This document shows positions 23,234-31,288 of a DNA stretch of 31,501 bases, piece after piece. Under the pieces are notes generated by a model, which made no database searches, was not told where the DNA came from, and saw only the letters and a program-made list of their open reading frames with translations. Source of the DNA: an uncultured Eubacteriales bacterium. Its GTDB lineage: Bacteria > Bacillota > Clostridia > Oscillospirales > CAG-272. Both the position numbers and the translations under genes were made by a program. Location: the NCBI GenBank assembly GCA_934503195.1, contig CAKSVM010000034.1, positions 1 to 31,501 of the forward strand, written 5' to 3'. Position 1 is the first letter of the stretch, and the number at the start of each line of letters is the position of its first letter.

Positions 23234-25003
23234 ATGGATATTTTTGACCTGATAATCCTGTTCGGCGGACTGGGATTTTTCCTCTACGGAATGTCGCTCA
23301 TGGGGTCCGGGCTCAAGAGCGCGGCCGGATCAAAGCTTGAGGCGATCCTCGAAAAGCTCGCCGGAACGCCGCTTAAGGGAATAATTCTCGGTACGGTCGT
23401 GACCGCGGTAATCCAGAGTTCGTCGGCGACAACCGTCATGGTCGTCGGCTTCGTCAACTCGGGAATCATGAAGCTGACTAACGCCGTCGGAATAATCATG
23501 GGCGCGAATATCGGCACGACGATGACCGGATGGGTGCTGTGTCTGGCCGATATCAGCGGCGACTCGCTCTTTTTCGAGTTCCTGAAGCCCTCAACCTTCG
23601 CTCCGGTTCTCGTCCTCGTCGGAACCGTGCTGGTCGTCTTCATAAAAGACACGAAAAAGCAGAATATCGGAAAGATTATCTTAGGCTTCGGAACGCTGAT
23701 GGTCGGAATGTCGAATATGTCGCAGGCCGCCGAGCCGCTGGCCGAAATGCCCGAGTTCATAAGCTTCATCACGCTTTTCTCGAATCCCTTCCTCGGAATC
23801 CTCTTCGGAACGCTGATGACGACCGTCACGCAGTCGTCGTCGGCCTCGGTCGGTATCATGCAGGCTCTCGCGCTGTCGGGAATCATGCCCTATTCGGCGG
23901 TCGTTCCGCTGATTCTGGGAATCGGAATCGGTGCGAGCATGCCGGTCATGATCTCGTCGATCGGCGCGAACGCCGGAGGCAAACGGACAGCCTTCATTTA
24001 TCTTTACTACAATATTTTACGCACGATAATAATCGTCCCGCTCTTCTACGGTCTTGACGCGATTTTCGGCTTTGACTTCATGGCTCAGAACGCGACGATG
24101 TTCGGAATCGCGACGATAAACACGCTCTTCAACGTCTCGGCGACGATCGTCCTGTTCCCCTTCACGAAGATGCTCGAACGGCTTACGATCTTTACCGTCC
24201 GCGACGACAAGAAGGAAGAGCACGGCGACAAAATGCTTGAACTCATCGATAAACGCTTCCTCGCGACTCCCGAATACGCGCTGAATCAGTGCCACACGGT
24301 CATTTCGCACATGGCAGAGATGGATCTCTACAACATCACGACCGCTATGAAGCTCCAGTCGAAATACGACGAGCGGCTCGGACGCAGGATCGAGGAGAAC
24401 GAGAATCTCGCCGACGAATACGAGGACTCGCTCGGTTCGTATCTTGTCGAGATCAGCCGCCTGAATCTGCCCGAAAAGGAGAGCTACCGCGCGTCGATGT
24501 ACATCCACTCGGTCGGAGACTTCGAGCGGATCTCGGATCACTCGATGAACCTCTGCGAGCTCGCCGAGAAGATCTCGCGGCAGTCGATCGTCTTTTCGGA
24601 CGGCGCGAAGCAGGAGCTTGAGACGATAAACGCGGCGATCACCGAGATTCTCGAGCTCGCGGTGATTTCCTTCCGCGACAGCGACATGAAGTCGGCGATC
24701 CGGATCGAGCCGCTGGAGGAAGTGATCGACGTCCTCTGCGCCGAGCTGAAGGATCGTCACGTCAGAAGACTTCAGCAGGGGCTCTGCTCGATCGAGTCGG
24801 GACTCGTCTTCAACGATCTCGTGAACAACTACGAGAGAATCTCGGATCACTGCTCGAATCTGGCGATCTACGTCCTGCGGTCGAACGACAAGATCTTCGA
24901 CCCGCACAAGTACCTGCTCGGAATCGAACACAAGGAGTATTTCGAGAGTATGTTCCGCGAGTACAGCGACAAATACTGCCGGAAGATCGGAATCAAGGTA
25001 TAA
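23234..25003 (+). CDS. Na+/Pi cotransporter with C-terminal PhoU-like domain
   Basis: This 589-residue protein joins a membrane transporter to a regulatory domain. The transport part (about 1-310) has two inverted halves, each with the substrate motif of the NptA family: QSSSATTV at 61 and QSSSAS at 200. The soluble part (about 340-560) is helical with two related bundles, each containing a RISDH-type segment (FERISDHSMN and YERISDHCSN), which is the metal-binding pattern of PhoU. It imports phosphate with sodium or balances phosphate across the membrane. The start at 23234 has GGAG 6 bases upstream. It is a single-gene unit with its own consensus promoter and terminator. Confidence 0.94.
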   Translation: MDIFDLIILFGGLGFFLYGMSLMGSGLKSAAGSKLEAILEKLAGTPLKGIILGTVVTAVIQSSSATTVMVVGFVNSGIMKLTNAVGIIMGANIGTTMTGWVLCLADISGDSLFFEFLKPSTFAPVLVLVGTVLVVFIKDTKKQNIGKIILGFGTLMVGMSNMSQAAEPLAEMPEFISFITLFSNPFLGILFGTLMTTVTQSSSASVGIMQALALSGIMPYSAVVPLILGIGIGASMPVMISSIGANAGGKRTAFIYLYYNILRTIIIVPLFYGLDAIFGFDFMAQNATMFGIATINTLFNVSATIVLFPFTKMLERLTIFTVRDDKKEEHGDKMLELIDKRFLATPEYALNQCHTVISHMAEMDLYNITTAMKLQSKYDERLGRRIEENENLADEYEDSLGSYLVEISRLNLPEKESYRASMYIHSVGDFERISDHSMNLCELAEKISRQSIVFSDGAKQELETINAAITEILELAVISFRDSDMKSAIRIEPLEEVIDVLCAELKDRHVRRLQQGLCSIESGLVFNDLVNNYERISDHCSNLAIYVLRSNDKIFDPHKYLLGIEHKEYFESMFREYSDKYCRKIGIKV

Positions 25004-25031
25004 AAAATCCCGCGGGATTATGCCCGCGGGA
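25002..25031. terminator. Bidirectional terminator between transporter and GH127 genes
   Basis: A 9-bp stem (25008-25016 with 25023-25031) and 6-base loop are present. Six T residues directly follow on the minus strand (25002-25007). On the plus strand the T-run starts 4 bases later. Confidence 0.88.
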
Positions 25032-25039
25032 GATCTTTT

Positions 25040-26674
25040 TTATTTTGTCTTTGCCCAGACGACGAAATCGGTCTTGCGTCCGGCCGAAGCGTAGTCGGTG
25101 AAGTCGACGCCGCCGACGTTGAATCCGAAGTGATCCTTATCGCGGATCGGTTCGGCTGTCTTGTCGACCCTGATGTCGTCGAAGCTCTCGCCCCCGGAAG
25201 CGTTCGCGGCGAGGAGAAGCGGGCCGTAGGTGAGTCCGATCCGCCCGGTGCCGTCGATTGTCACGGGGCGTTTTTCGGGGGAGAGGTCGAAGATCACTTC
25301 AAGCTCGTGGTGTCCGTCCGCGCTGACCGAGAGGCGGATTTCGCCCGGCTCGTGCTTTGTTTCGAGTTCCTTGCCGTCAAGGAGAACACTCGCGCCCTTT
25401 GCCGACTCGGGGACGCGGAGGATCAGCGTCCGGTGAAGCCCGGATTCAAAATCGAGTCCGAAGGTGACTTTGCCGTTGTAGGGGTATTCCGAGCGTTCAG
25501 CAAGTCTGAACTCTCCGTCGTCGTAGTCGGCGTTCATATAGACCATGACGCGGATCGTGTCGCCGTCGGCCTTTACGGCCATGTCGGGGAGGTGGCTTGC
25601 GGCCGAGAAGCCGCGGTAACGGCAGCATTTGTACATCGATTCGCTCGTCTTGGTGACGCGGCGGCCGAAGTTCGGCTGATAGTAGGCGAAGTCGGTGCCT
25701 TCGTCATCGAGCGCGCCGAGGAGATGATTGTAGAGCGCGGCCTCGACGGCGTCGATATACTTCGGATCGTTCGTCTCAAAGTATAGCGCGAGGCTGAATT
25801 CGATCCAGCCGACCGCGACGCAGTTTTCGTCGGGGCGGACGTCGAGTCCGAGCATGGCGGGGGAATTCCCGTTTTCAGTCCAGACCTCAAAGCGGGTTCC
25901 GTTGCCGTTTTCGCGGATCTGGGTTCTCTTTAACTCATCCCAGTATTTTTCGCAGGCGGGAAGGGCTTCGGGATCCTCGTAGAGCTTTCCGTACTCTAAG
26001 ATTCCGATGAGGATGACGAAATTTTCGATGCCCTTTTTCGAGCGGAGGTCGAGGATCGAGTCAAAGGAAAAGAAATTGTTGTCGGAGGCCTTGATCTTCG
26101 AGACGATGTAGTGCGCGAAGAGCTTTACGGTCTGGTTGTCGCTGATTTTCGCGAGTCTGACGAGCGGGAGGAGGATCGAGAGGTGCTGTGAGCCGTTATT
26201 TCCGCCGTCTGAGATGTCGTGTTTTCCGCTCATGAAGAGAAGCGCGTTGTACTCGGCGATCCGGACGGCGGCGTTTTTCGCGGCCTCGTCGCCTGTGAGT
26301 TCGGCGTAGGACACGAGTCCGAGCATCGTGAAGGCCTGATTCCAGACCGAGAAGGCGTTTGCCTCACCTCCGGCGGAAAGCCCGCCGATATAGCCGTCGT
26401 CGCGCTGGTTTAAGATTATCGAATTCACGACGGCCTTCGCGTGGTCGAGAGCCTTATCGCTTTCGGAGATCCGGCCGACGGCGCGGAGATATTTCGCGTA
26501 GTTTACGCAGGTGTCGAGGTATTTTCCGGCGAACTCGGTCTCGGCGAATCCGCCCGAATGCTCGCCGACGTAGGCATTTATATGTATCGCGGGGTCGATT
26601 TTATCGAGGAACGCGCGGGTCACGGTCTCGTACATTTCGCCGAGCCGTCCGCCGTGGAGGGTGAGTGTTGACAT
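25040..26674 (-). CDS. GH127-like beta-L-arabinofuranosidase
   Basis: This 544-residue cytosolic glycoside hydrolase has no signal peptide. An (alpha/alpha)-barrel fills about residues 1-370 and beta-sandwich domains follow. GH127 enzymes such as HypBA1 use a cysteine nucleophile with a zinc site of one Glu and three Cys. Here ENC (Glu283, Cys285) and a CC pair (Cys350, Cys351) match that set in order, and Glu267 lies 16 residues before Glu283, the spacing I recall for the proposed acid/base residue. All key residues therefore appear kept. The protein is shorter than HypBA1 (about 658). Its substrate would be beta-L-arabinofuranosyl ends from plant glycans, or a related sugar. The start at 26674 follows an AAAGGA site. 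Confidence 0.85.
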   Translation of the reverse strand: MSTLTLHGGRLGEMYETVTRAFLDKIDPAIHINAYVGEHSGGFAETEFAGKYLDTCVNYAKYLRAVGRISESDKALDHAKAVVNSIILNQRDDGYIGGLSAGGEANAFSVWNQAFTMLGLVSYAELTGDEAAKNAAVRIAEYNALLFMSGKHDISDGGNNGSQHLSILLPLVRLAKISDNQTVKLFAHYIVSKIKASDNNFFSFDSILDLRSKKGIENFVILIGILEYGKLYEDPEALPACEKYWDELKRTQIRENGNGTRFEVWTENGNSPAMLGLDVRPDENCVAVGWIEFSLALYFETNDPKYIDAVEAALYNHLLGALDDEGTDFAYYQPNFGRRVTKTSESMYKCCRYRGFSAASHLPDMAVKADGDTIRVMVYMNADYDDGEFRLAERSEYPYNGKVTFGLDFESGLHRTLILRVPESAKGASVLLDGKELETKHEPGEIRLSVSADGHHELEVIFDLSPEKRPVTIDGTGRIGLTYGPLLLAANASGGESFDDIRVDKTAEPIRDKDHFGFNVGGVDFTDYASAGRKTDFVVWAKTK

Positions 26675-26729
26675 TTTGAGGATCCTTTCGTTTGATTGTG
26701 AAGTTTGCCGCGCGGCTGATTCCGCGTTT

Positions 26730-26758
26730 ATTATAGCAGTTTTTCCGGAAAAAGTAAA
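26730..26758 (-). promoter_or_regulatory. Proximal promoter of the GH127 gene
   Basis: On the minus strand, TTTACT (26753-26758) and TATAAT (26730-26735) are 17 bases apart with TGC before the -10. The -35 is weak. Confidence 0.6.
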
Positions 26759-26852
26759 GAAAAAACTTTGAATACAATGGCCGGATTTTTGGAAATGTCC
26801 GCGTGATCCGGCGGTCCGCGCGACGGAATTTTCAGAAAATGTTATCAGAAAA

Positions 26853-26881
26853 ATTATATCATCTTTTCCCGCGTTTGTCAA
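26853..26881 (-). promoter_or_regulatory. Distal consensus promoter of the GH127 gene
   Basis: On the minus strand, TTGACA (26876-26881) and TATAAT (26853-26858) are 17 bases apart. It lies right after the tRNA terminator and about 180 bases before the GH127 start. I saw no structured leader element between the two promoters. Confidence 0.82.
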
Positions 26882-26892
26882 GTACTTTCGTC

Positions 26893-26926
26893 AAAAAACG
26901 TCCGCCGGATTGCCTTCGGCGGACGT
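26893..26926 (-). terminator. Terminator of the tRNA-Pro gene
   Basis: A 10-bp stem (26898-26907 with 26917-26926) and 9-base loop are followed by T residues on the minus strand. It starts one base after the tRNA CCA end. Confidence 0.9.
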
Positions 26927-26927
26927 C

Positions 26928-27003
26928 TGGTCGGAATGACAGGATTCGAACCTGCGACATCCTGCTCCCAAAGCAGGCGCGCTACCAACTGCGCTACATC
27001 CCG
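26928..27003 (-). tRNA. tRNA-Pro (anticodon UGG)
   Basis: This 76-base cloverleaf includes an encoded CCA end. The acceptor stem CGGGATG pairs with CATTCCG (one G-U), the D stem is GCGC/GCGC, the anticodon stem CCTGC/GCAGG encloses TTTGGGA with anticodon TGG, and the T arm is GCAGG-TTCGAAT-CCTGT. It has its own consensus promoter (27015-27043) and its own terminator, so it is a single-tRNA transcript. Confidence 0.97.
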
Positions 27004-27014
27004 TTCCTCCGAAT

Positions 27015-27043
27015 ATTATACCATATCCGGAGCAATTTGTCAA
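27015..27043 (-). promoter_or_regulatory. Consensus promoter of tRNA-Pro
   Basis: On the minus strand, TTGACA (27038-27043) and TATAAT (27015-27020) are 17 bases apart with TATGG before the -10. Confidence 0.9.
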
Positions 27044-27081
27044 GTGTTTTTCCTGAATTCTCTTAAAATTCGTGACTCTGA

Positions 27082-27110
27082 GCGAAAATCATCCCGCCGC
27101 GAAAATCATC
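27082..27110 (+). repeat. 12-bp direct repeat at the pepT stop codon
   Basis: GCGAAAATCATC occurs at 27082-27093 and 27099-27110, 17 bases apart. The right copy overlaps the pepT stop codon. Confidence 0.85.
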
Positions 27111-28326
27111 TCGCGTAGATCTCCGCGATCTTCACCACCAGCGCGACGCATTTCTCCATCTCCTCGACGCAGGCGAACTCGAAGCGGCCGTGATGATTGT
27201 GCGATCCCGTGCCGAGATTCGGGCAGGGAAGCCCCATGAACGAAAGCCGACTTCCGTCGGTTCCGCCGCGAACCGGACTCGATACCGGGAATCCGCCAAG
27301 CTCGCGCACCGCCTCATACGCGTTCTCGACAACCTGAAACTCGGGTTCGATCATCTCGCGCATATTCCGGTAGCTCTCCTTTATATTCACGCTGACCGTA
27401 CCTTCGCCGTAGCGGCGGTTCAGCTCGTCCGCGGCGCGCTTTGCCATCTCCTGACGATATTCAAGCTTCTTCATGTCGTGGTCGCGGATTATGAACGACA
27501 GATCCGCTTCCTCGACGTTTCCGGCCATGTCGGTCAGGTGGAAGAAGCCCTCGTAGCCCGACGTCCGCTCGGGACGCTCAAGCGGCGGCAGAAGGCCGAT
27601 ATACTCGGCCGCCACGATCGACGCGTTGATCATCTTGTCCTTCGCGTCGCCCGGATGGATGCTCTTGCCCTTTATCTTCACCTTCAAAGCCGACGCGTTG
27701 AAGGTCTCGTAATCGACCTCGCCGAACGACGCGCCGTCGACCGTGTAGGCGTACTTCGCGCCGAATTTCTTCACGTCGAATAGATCCGCACCGCGGCCGA
27801 TTTCCTCGTCGGGCGTGAAGCCGATCCGGAGCTTTCCGTGGCGGATCGACTTGTCGTTTATCATCCGCTCGGCCGCCGTGACGATCTCGGCCACTCCGGC
27901 CTTGTCGTCGGCTCCGAGAAGCGTCGTGCCGTCGGTCACAACGAGCGTCTTGCCGTGATATTTCGCGAGAACCGGGAAGTCGGACTCGCGCATCGTGATT
28001 CCGAGCTTTTCGTTCAGTAGGATATCGCCGCCGTTATATCCGACAATCCGCGGATTCACTCCGGTGTCCTCGACCTCGGGCGAGACGTCCATGTGCGCGA
28101 TGAAGCCGATCGTCGGGATCTCTTCGAGTCCGTCCGTGGCCGGGATCGTCGCGAAGAGGTAGCAGTTTTCGTCGAGCGTCACGTCCTCGCAGCCGATCGA
28201 TTCGAGTTCGGCCTTCAGTGCCTTCGCGAAGGTGAGCTGCTTTTCGGTCGACGGGCAGGACTCGTTCGATTCGTCGGACGCCGTCGGGAATTTTGCGTAG
28301 TTTATGAGTCTTTCGTATGCTTTCAT
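27106..28326 (-). CDS. pepT: Peptidase T (tripeptidase, M20B)
   Basis: This 406-residue cytosolic zinc aminotripeptidase has all five metal-ligand regions: IAHMDVS (His78, Asp80), LGADDKAG (Asp140), DEEIG (Glu174, Glu175), the VDGASFGEVDYE segment with the second-metal Asp, and SHNHHGRFEF near the C-terminus. RGGTDGSRLSFMGLP is typical of the family. The length is as expected. The start at 28326 has AAAGGA about 12 bases upstream. The gene follows the SGNH esterase gene by 36 bases, so the AraC operon may read into it. No clear terminator is visible after it before the tRNA promoter. Confidence 0.95.
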   Translation of the reverse strand: MKAYERLINYAKFPTASDESNESCPSTEKQLTFAKALKAELESIGCEDVTLDENCYLFATIPATDGLEEIPTIGFIAHMDVSPEVEDTGVNPRIVGYNGGDILLNEKLGITMRESDFPVLAKYHGKTLVVTDGTTLLGADDKAGVAEIVTAAERMINDKSIRHGKLRIGFTPDEEIGRGADLFDVKKFGAKYAYTVDGASFGEVDYETFNASALKVKIKGKSIHPGDAKDKMINASIVAAEYIGLLPPLERPERTSGYEGFFHLTDMAGNVEEADLSFIIRDHDMKKLEYRQEMAKRAADELNRRYGEGTVSVNIKESYRNMREMIEPEFQVVENAYEAVRELGGFPVSSPVRGGTDGSRLSFMGLPCPNLGTGSHNHHGRFEFACVEEMEKCVALVVKIAEIYAR

Positions 28327-28362
28327 TTTTCGTTATGATCCTTTCTTTTCGTGTGGCGCGGC

Positions 28363-29415
28363 TTAAATGTTTATCAGATTTAGGATTCCCTGCGCGTAGA
28401 GGCGCGCTAAGAAATCGGTCGGGTGGTTGATGTTGTTTCCGGTCATGTCATGGAAGGGCTTGCGGGTCATGAGCGTCCGGTGAAGCTCGGTCATGTTCAG
28501 GAACGCGCAGTTTTTCTCGTCCGCGAGCCTTTCGAGCGGCTTTTCGTAGTCGCTCTGGAAGCCGACGAATTTGCTTATCGGATTCGGAAGGGTCGTCGCG
28601 ACTAAGATGAACTCGGCCTTCGGATTCGATTTTCTGATCGTATCAACGATCGAACCGATGTTTCCGATGAAGCTCTCAACCGGAATGCGTCCGGTGCCGT
28701 CGTTCATTCCGAACGCGATCACCGTGAGGTCGGGCGCGAAATCGTCGAAGTAATACGCCGCCGTGTCGCGTCCCCACGGCGAAGCCTTGCCGCCGATCGA
28801 CGGATTGTAGTAGTCGATTTTATACCCCTTTTCGCGGAGTCCCTCGGCGACGAGAACCGGGTAGATCGGCATATAGGGCGGCACGCCCTCGCCGAGTCCG
28901 CTCATGTTGCAGCCGTATGTGATGCTGTCGCCGAAGAACGCGAGCTTCAGTTCGCCGCTTTCGAGAATCTTTCGCGAATTTTCGAGCCGGTCGGATTTTT
29001 CGGGGAAGTATTTCCCGTCGAAAAGATCGTCGGCCGGGACGTAGGTCACCGAATACTGGATTTTGTGGAAGCTGTTCCCCTCGCCGAAGAGCAGCTTTCC
29101 GCCGAGCGTGCAGTCGAAATTGCCCTCGGTCGGATTGTATTCGCTCCACGGCATGATCCGGATTCCCGAATCCTTCGGGATGACGAGTTCGCCGTCACTT
29201 ACGAAGAAATCTTTGCCCTCGGTGAATTCGCGATCCTTTGTCGCGGTCGTGACGCTGACTATCCTCTCGATTCTGTCCATGAGCCTTACATGAAGGCCGC
29301 CGACAAGGCCTTCCTTCGGTTCGAGCGGCATGATTGACTCGTCGACGATCAGCTTCGCGCCCTTGTAGGGGGCGAGGATCGCCGAAAGGTCGCCTTTATA
29401 GAGTTTGTTTTCCAT
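28363..29415 (-). CDS. SGNH/GDSL hydrolase, carbohydrate esterase-like
   Basis: This 350-residue protein has an N-terminal beta-rich domain (about 1-150) and a C-terminal SGNH hydrolase domain. Catalytic pieces are FFGDSITYG (Ser164), the NPSIGGKA glycine block, FGMNDG (Asn block) and NNINHPTDFL with the catalytic His331. This pattern is that of carbohydrate acetyl-esterases that deacetylate xylan or oligosaccharides. No signal peptide is present, so it would act on imported sugars. The start at 29415 (MENKLYKG) is 7 bases after AAAGGAG. An ATG at 29421 is only one base from it. It overlaps the preceding unknown gene by 20 bases. Confidence 0.88.
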   Translation of the reverse strand: MENKLYKGDLSAILAPYKGAKLIVDESIMPLEPKEGLVGGLHVRLMDRIERIVSVTTATKDREFTEGKDFFVSDGELVIPKDSGIRIMPWSEYNPTEGNFDCTLGGKLLFGEGNSFHKIQYSVTYVPADDLFDGKYFPEKSDRLENSRKILESGELKLAFFGDSITYGCNMSGLGEGVPPYMPIYPVLVAEGLREKGYKIDYYNPSIGGKASPWGRDTAAYYFDDFAPDLTVIAFGMNDGTGRIPVESFIGNIGSIVDTIRKSNPKAEFILVATTLPNPISKFVGFQSDYEKPLERLADEKNCAFLNMTELHRTLMTRKPFHDMTGNNINHPTDFLARLYAQGILNLINI

Positions 29416-30211
29416 TTTCATTCTCCTTTTTGATTCGATATGTATTCGCTTTTCCGCGCTTTCCGGTCATTTCGAGCGCGCCGAGGGTGACGAGCGTCTG
29501 GATTATCCGCCCGCCGAAGTTATTCCGGAGCTTCGCGGCGGAGACGAATTCCTTGACCGTGAACTCGTCGGGAAGCGGCGGAAGCAGCGCGGCGAAGTCG
29601 TCGGGAGTTTCGAGCGTCGTGATTCCGATCAGCTTTGTCGGGACGCGCTCGGCGCGCTTCGCGCCGTACCTTTTCCGGTCGCGGCTTTTTCCGGTGAGAA
29701 GCTTGAATTCCTCCATCTCAAGGCTTACCATGTCAAACGAAAGCCCCTCGATCGGCAGAATCGGGCGGAGCTGCCAGAGCTCGGCGAGAAAATCCCAGAC
29801 GTTTCCGCGCTTTGGTGAGCTTCGCGGCTCGCTGACCTCTCCGCTTCCGGGGTCGACCCAGCGGATTTTCTTCTTCACCGCGACCGGGAAAACAACCTTG
29901 ACGGTGTTCGATTTCAGAAATTCGGGGAGCTTTTTCCGCAGATTCCGGAAGTCGCGTGTCTGGATCTCGACGATCTGATCGCCGCGCTTTATGTCGGCGA
30001 CGAAGCTTCCGACCTTTACTTCCTGAAACTCCGGGTCGGGCTCGTAGAAGCGTTTCAGGATGACGTGGAGCGTGCGCTCGCCAAGAGTTCCGATGCCTTT
30101 TTTGGCGTGTTCGCCCATGAGGGTTTCGCGGCAGATTTTTTCGAAGAGCGCGGCCGAGATTTCGTCGGTTTCGGGGGTCATCACACCCGAGGTGGACAAA
30201 ATCCGCGTCAT
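29396..30211 (-). CDS. Unknown protein with PD-(D/E)xK-like core and winged-helix end
   Basis: This 271-residue protein belongs to a type I have seen in Clostridia without a known function. The N-terminal half has the spaced residues of a restriction-nuclease fold: GERTLH (Glu45), FVADIK (Asp73), then IVEIQTR (Glu82 and Gln84), where the usual ExK lysine is replaced by Gln. The middle carries a WVDPGSGE hairpin and a basic SRDRKRYG segment. The C-terminus (about 215-265) looks like a winged helix, with FTVKEFVSAAKLRNNFGGR. Nuclease activity is inference. The start at 30211 has GGAGG 5 bases upstream and overlaps the AraC gene stop by 4 bases. Confidence 0.75.
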   Translation of the reverse strand: MTRILSTSGVMTPETDEISAALFEKICRETLMGEHAKKGIGTLGERTLHVILKRFYEPDPEFQEVKVGSFVADIKRGDQIVEIQTRDFRNLRKKLPEFLKSNTVKVVFPVAVKKKIRWVDPGSGEVSEPRSSPKRGNVWDFLAELWQLRPILPIEGLSFDMVSLEMEEFKLLTGKSRDRKRYGAKRAERVPTKLIGITTLETPDDFAALLPPLPDEFTVKEFVSAAKLRNNFGGRIIQTLVTLGALEMTGKRGKANTYRIKKENENGKQTL

Positions 30212-31104
30212 TTTTTCCTCCGGTACTGTTCGGGCGAGATTCCGCGGTAGGCCTTGAAGAGACGCGAGAAATAATGCGCGTCTTCGTAGCCGACGGCGAG
30301 CGCGGCCTGCGCGACGGTAAGATCCGAACGGGAGAGAAGGTCGCAGGAATTGCGGATCCGAAGCTCAATTATATAGGAGCGCGGCGTCGCGCCGGTGCAT
30401 TTTTTGAAAAGCTCAATATACTGCGAGACGCTGAGGTGTTCGATGCTGGCGAGAAGTTCGTTTGAGAGGGGCTTTTTGTAGTTCGCGTGGATATACCGGA
30501 TCGACTCGAAGACGCGGCTTATCGAGCCGGGAACCTGATCGGCTCTGGAATTTATTCTTCTGCGCATCGTGATGAGAATTTCGGTGAGCTTCGCGGCGGT
30601 CGCCTCGATAAAATACCTGTCGCGCAGGATGAAATCCTCCATCAGCTGGAGGAACATTGACGTGATCGACTCGTCGATTCCGACGTCAAAGACGCCGCTG
30701 TGGCCGAATTCGAGTCTTTCGAGGAGTCCCGCGGCGTCGTAGCCAGAAAAATGCGCCCAGAGATACTGAATGTCGCTCGGACCCGTCTTTGAGTATTTAT
30801 ACTCCCTTTCGGGCGGGAAGATGACGGCGTTGCCGGGGAGGATTTTCGTCTCGGTTCCGTCGACTATGGCGTCGAGTTCGCCGCTTGTCATATACATGAG
30901 ATAGAAATCGTGGCGTCCGGATTTCGCGTGAGTCGTGAATTTACACGGAAGGTCGACGCTGCCCGTGCAGTTGACGACGAGCGGCCTGTCGGTGACTTTT
31001 ACGTTGCTCGCCTCCGCGTTCAGCTCGCGGTTATAGTATCCGACCGAATGAACGGTGCGGGGATCTTCAAAATTGTAAATTGTCTGTGTCGGAATTTTCT
31101 CCAC
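30208..31104 (-). CDS. AraC family transcriptional regulator
   Basis: This 298-residue regulator has an N-terminal sensing domain of the AraC cupin type (about 45-140, with GNAVIFPPEREY) and a C-terminal pair of helix-turn-helix units (about 200-298). The second unit contains VAQAALAVGYEDAHYFSRLF, typical of the family. It probably senses a sugar and controls the esterase operon it heads. The start is GTG at 31104. An in-frame TAG lies directly upstream, so no longer version is possible, and the AGG of the ribosome site is very close to the start, so initiation looks weak. Confidence 0.9.
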   Translation of the reverse strand: MEKIPTQTIYNFEDPRTVHSVGYYNRELNAEASNVKVTDRPLVVNCTGSVDLPCKFTTHAKSGRHDFYLMYMTSGELDAIVDGTETKILPGNAVIFPPEREYKYSKTGPSDIQYLWAHFSGYDAAGLLERLEFGHSGVFDVGIDESITSMFLQLMEDFILRDRYFIEATAAKLTEILITMRRRINSRADQVPGSISRVFESIRYIHANYKKPLSNELLASIEHLSVSQYIELFKKCTGATPRSYIIELRIRNSCDLLSRSDLTVAQAALAVGYEDAHYFSRLFKAYRGISPEQYRRKK

Positions 31105-31143
31105 CTACTTGCTTTTTTCGTGTATTGATTTTGACCCTACAAT

Positions 31144-31172
31144 ATTGTATAATATTTTACGTCAGAAGTCAA
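31144..31172 (-). promoter_or_regulatory. Promoter of the AraC operon
   Basis: On the minus strand, TTGACT (31167-31172) and TACAAT (31144-31149) are 17 bases apart. Confidence 0.8.
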
Positions 31173-31215
31173 GAGGCTGATCGAAAAAAGTTGAAAAAAG
31201 TCACTTTTTCTGACG

Positions 31216-31286
31216 GAAGAAAAGAAAAAGAAAAGAAAAGAAAAGAAAGTTTGAAAGCGCAGAGACCTGACATTCTCTGCGCTTTC
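31216..31286 (-). terminator. Hairpin and pyrimidine tract, terminator for a gene beyond the window
   Basis: A 13-bp perfect stem (31253-31265 with 31274-31286) and 8-base loop are followed on the minus strand by a long T-rich tract, seen on the plus strand as GAAAA units at 31216-31250. It would end a minus-strand transcript coming from right of the window. Confidence 0.6.
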
Positions 31287-31288
31287 AT

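Noticed and set aside
24017..24931. 304-residue minus-strand frame
   Set aside because: It is antisense to the PhoU-like part of the transporter gene, charged and repetitive, with no ribosome site or motif.
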